From Scatosoma sp045643825 (GTDB lineage: Bacteria; Bacillota; Clostridia; Christensenellales; Borkfalkiaceae): a DNA stretch of 14,911 bases. Shown here in pieces: positions 14,700 to 14,911 of this stretch. Made by a program: the position numbers and the translations under genes. Under the pieces are notes generated by a model that had not been told where the DNA came from, made no database searches, and saw only the letters and a program-made list of their open reading frames with translations. The stretch lies in the NCBI GenBank assembly GCA_045643825.1, contig JAZRFV010000056.1, positions 1 to 14,911 on the forward strand, read 5' to 3'. Position 1 is the stretch's first letter. Each line of letters starts with the position of its first letter.

Positions 14700-14911
14700 G
14701 AGATCAAGCCAAACGACCTATTAGTATCGGTCAGCTAATACATTGCTGCATTTACACCTCCGACCTATCAACCTTGTTGTCTTCAAGGGGTCTTCAGGGA
14801 TACCTTATCTTGAAGCGAGTTTCACGCTTAGATGCTTTCAGCGTTTATCTCAACCGCACTCCGCTACCCTGCCATGCCGCTGGCGCGACAACAGGTGCAC
14901 AGTTGGTGCGT
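14700..14911 (-). rRNA. rrl: 23S ribosomal RNA, 3' end (partial)
   Basis: About the last 210 nt of 23S rRNA lie on the minus strand and run off the window edge. Conserved tracts include CTGAAAGCATCTAAGCGTGA and the complement of ACCTATTAGTATCGGTCAGC near the 3' end. The window ends just before the sarcin-ricin loop. The 3' end near 14700 is estimated by comparison with the E. coli terminus and may be off by a few bases. Confidence 0.92.

Overview
The window looks like a chromosomal segment of a Gram-positive-type gut anaerobe, probably a member of Clostridia (Bacillota). The basis is strong AAGGAG/GGGG-type ribosome binding sites, sigma-70/SigA-like promoters with 17-nt spacers, rho-independent terminators, lipoprotein signal peptides, InlB-type B-repeats, and a Firmicutes-like 23S/5S rRNA end. 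Order Christensenellales is only a guess. Almost everything is on the minus strand; the exception is one AraC regulator.

Region 1 (1-11075) is a glycan-degradation locus. Read in the direction of transcription, a GH78-like alpha-L-rhamnosidase (10032-7822) is followed by a 1487-residue secreted protein (7643-3180). That protein carries a TIM-barrel glycosidase-like domain behind four carbohydrate-binding-like modules. Next come a GTG-started 49-residue peptide (3162-3013), a cytosolic 398-residue TIM-barrel protein (2935-1739), and a GH95-like glycosidase (1752 to beyond position 1) overlapping it by 14 nt. The divergent AraC/cupin regulator (10212-11042) shares a 179-nt control region with the rhamnosidase. 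The secreted protein has its own promoter overlapped by a perfect palindrome, and an intercistronic hairpin lies ahead of the 398-residue gene. My inference is that the giant protein binds and trims a rhamnose- and/or fucose-containing polysaccharide outside the cell, and that three leaderless-type (no signal peptide) glycosidases finish the oligosaccharides inside. No transporter lies in the window.

Region 2 (11088-14056) holds two lipoprotein genes, each with its own promoter and terminator. One is a 679-residue repeat-rich surface lipoprotein with a recent internal duplication; the other is a 183-residue lipoprotein of unknown function.

Region 3 (14057-14911) holds non-coding DNA with an orphan terminator-like hairpin and a two-hairpin REP-like element, followed by the rRNA operon terminator, 5S rRNA, a structured 23S-5S spacer without tRNA genes, and the 3' end of 23S rRNA (cut by the window edge).

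The best candidates for undescribed biology are the 49-residue peptide wedged between the glycosidases, the giant secreted enzyme with its paired binding modules and unassigned N-terminal domain, and its link to a single-domain cytosolic TIM barrel carrying the same DEP motif.
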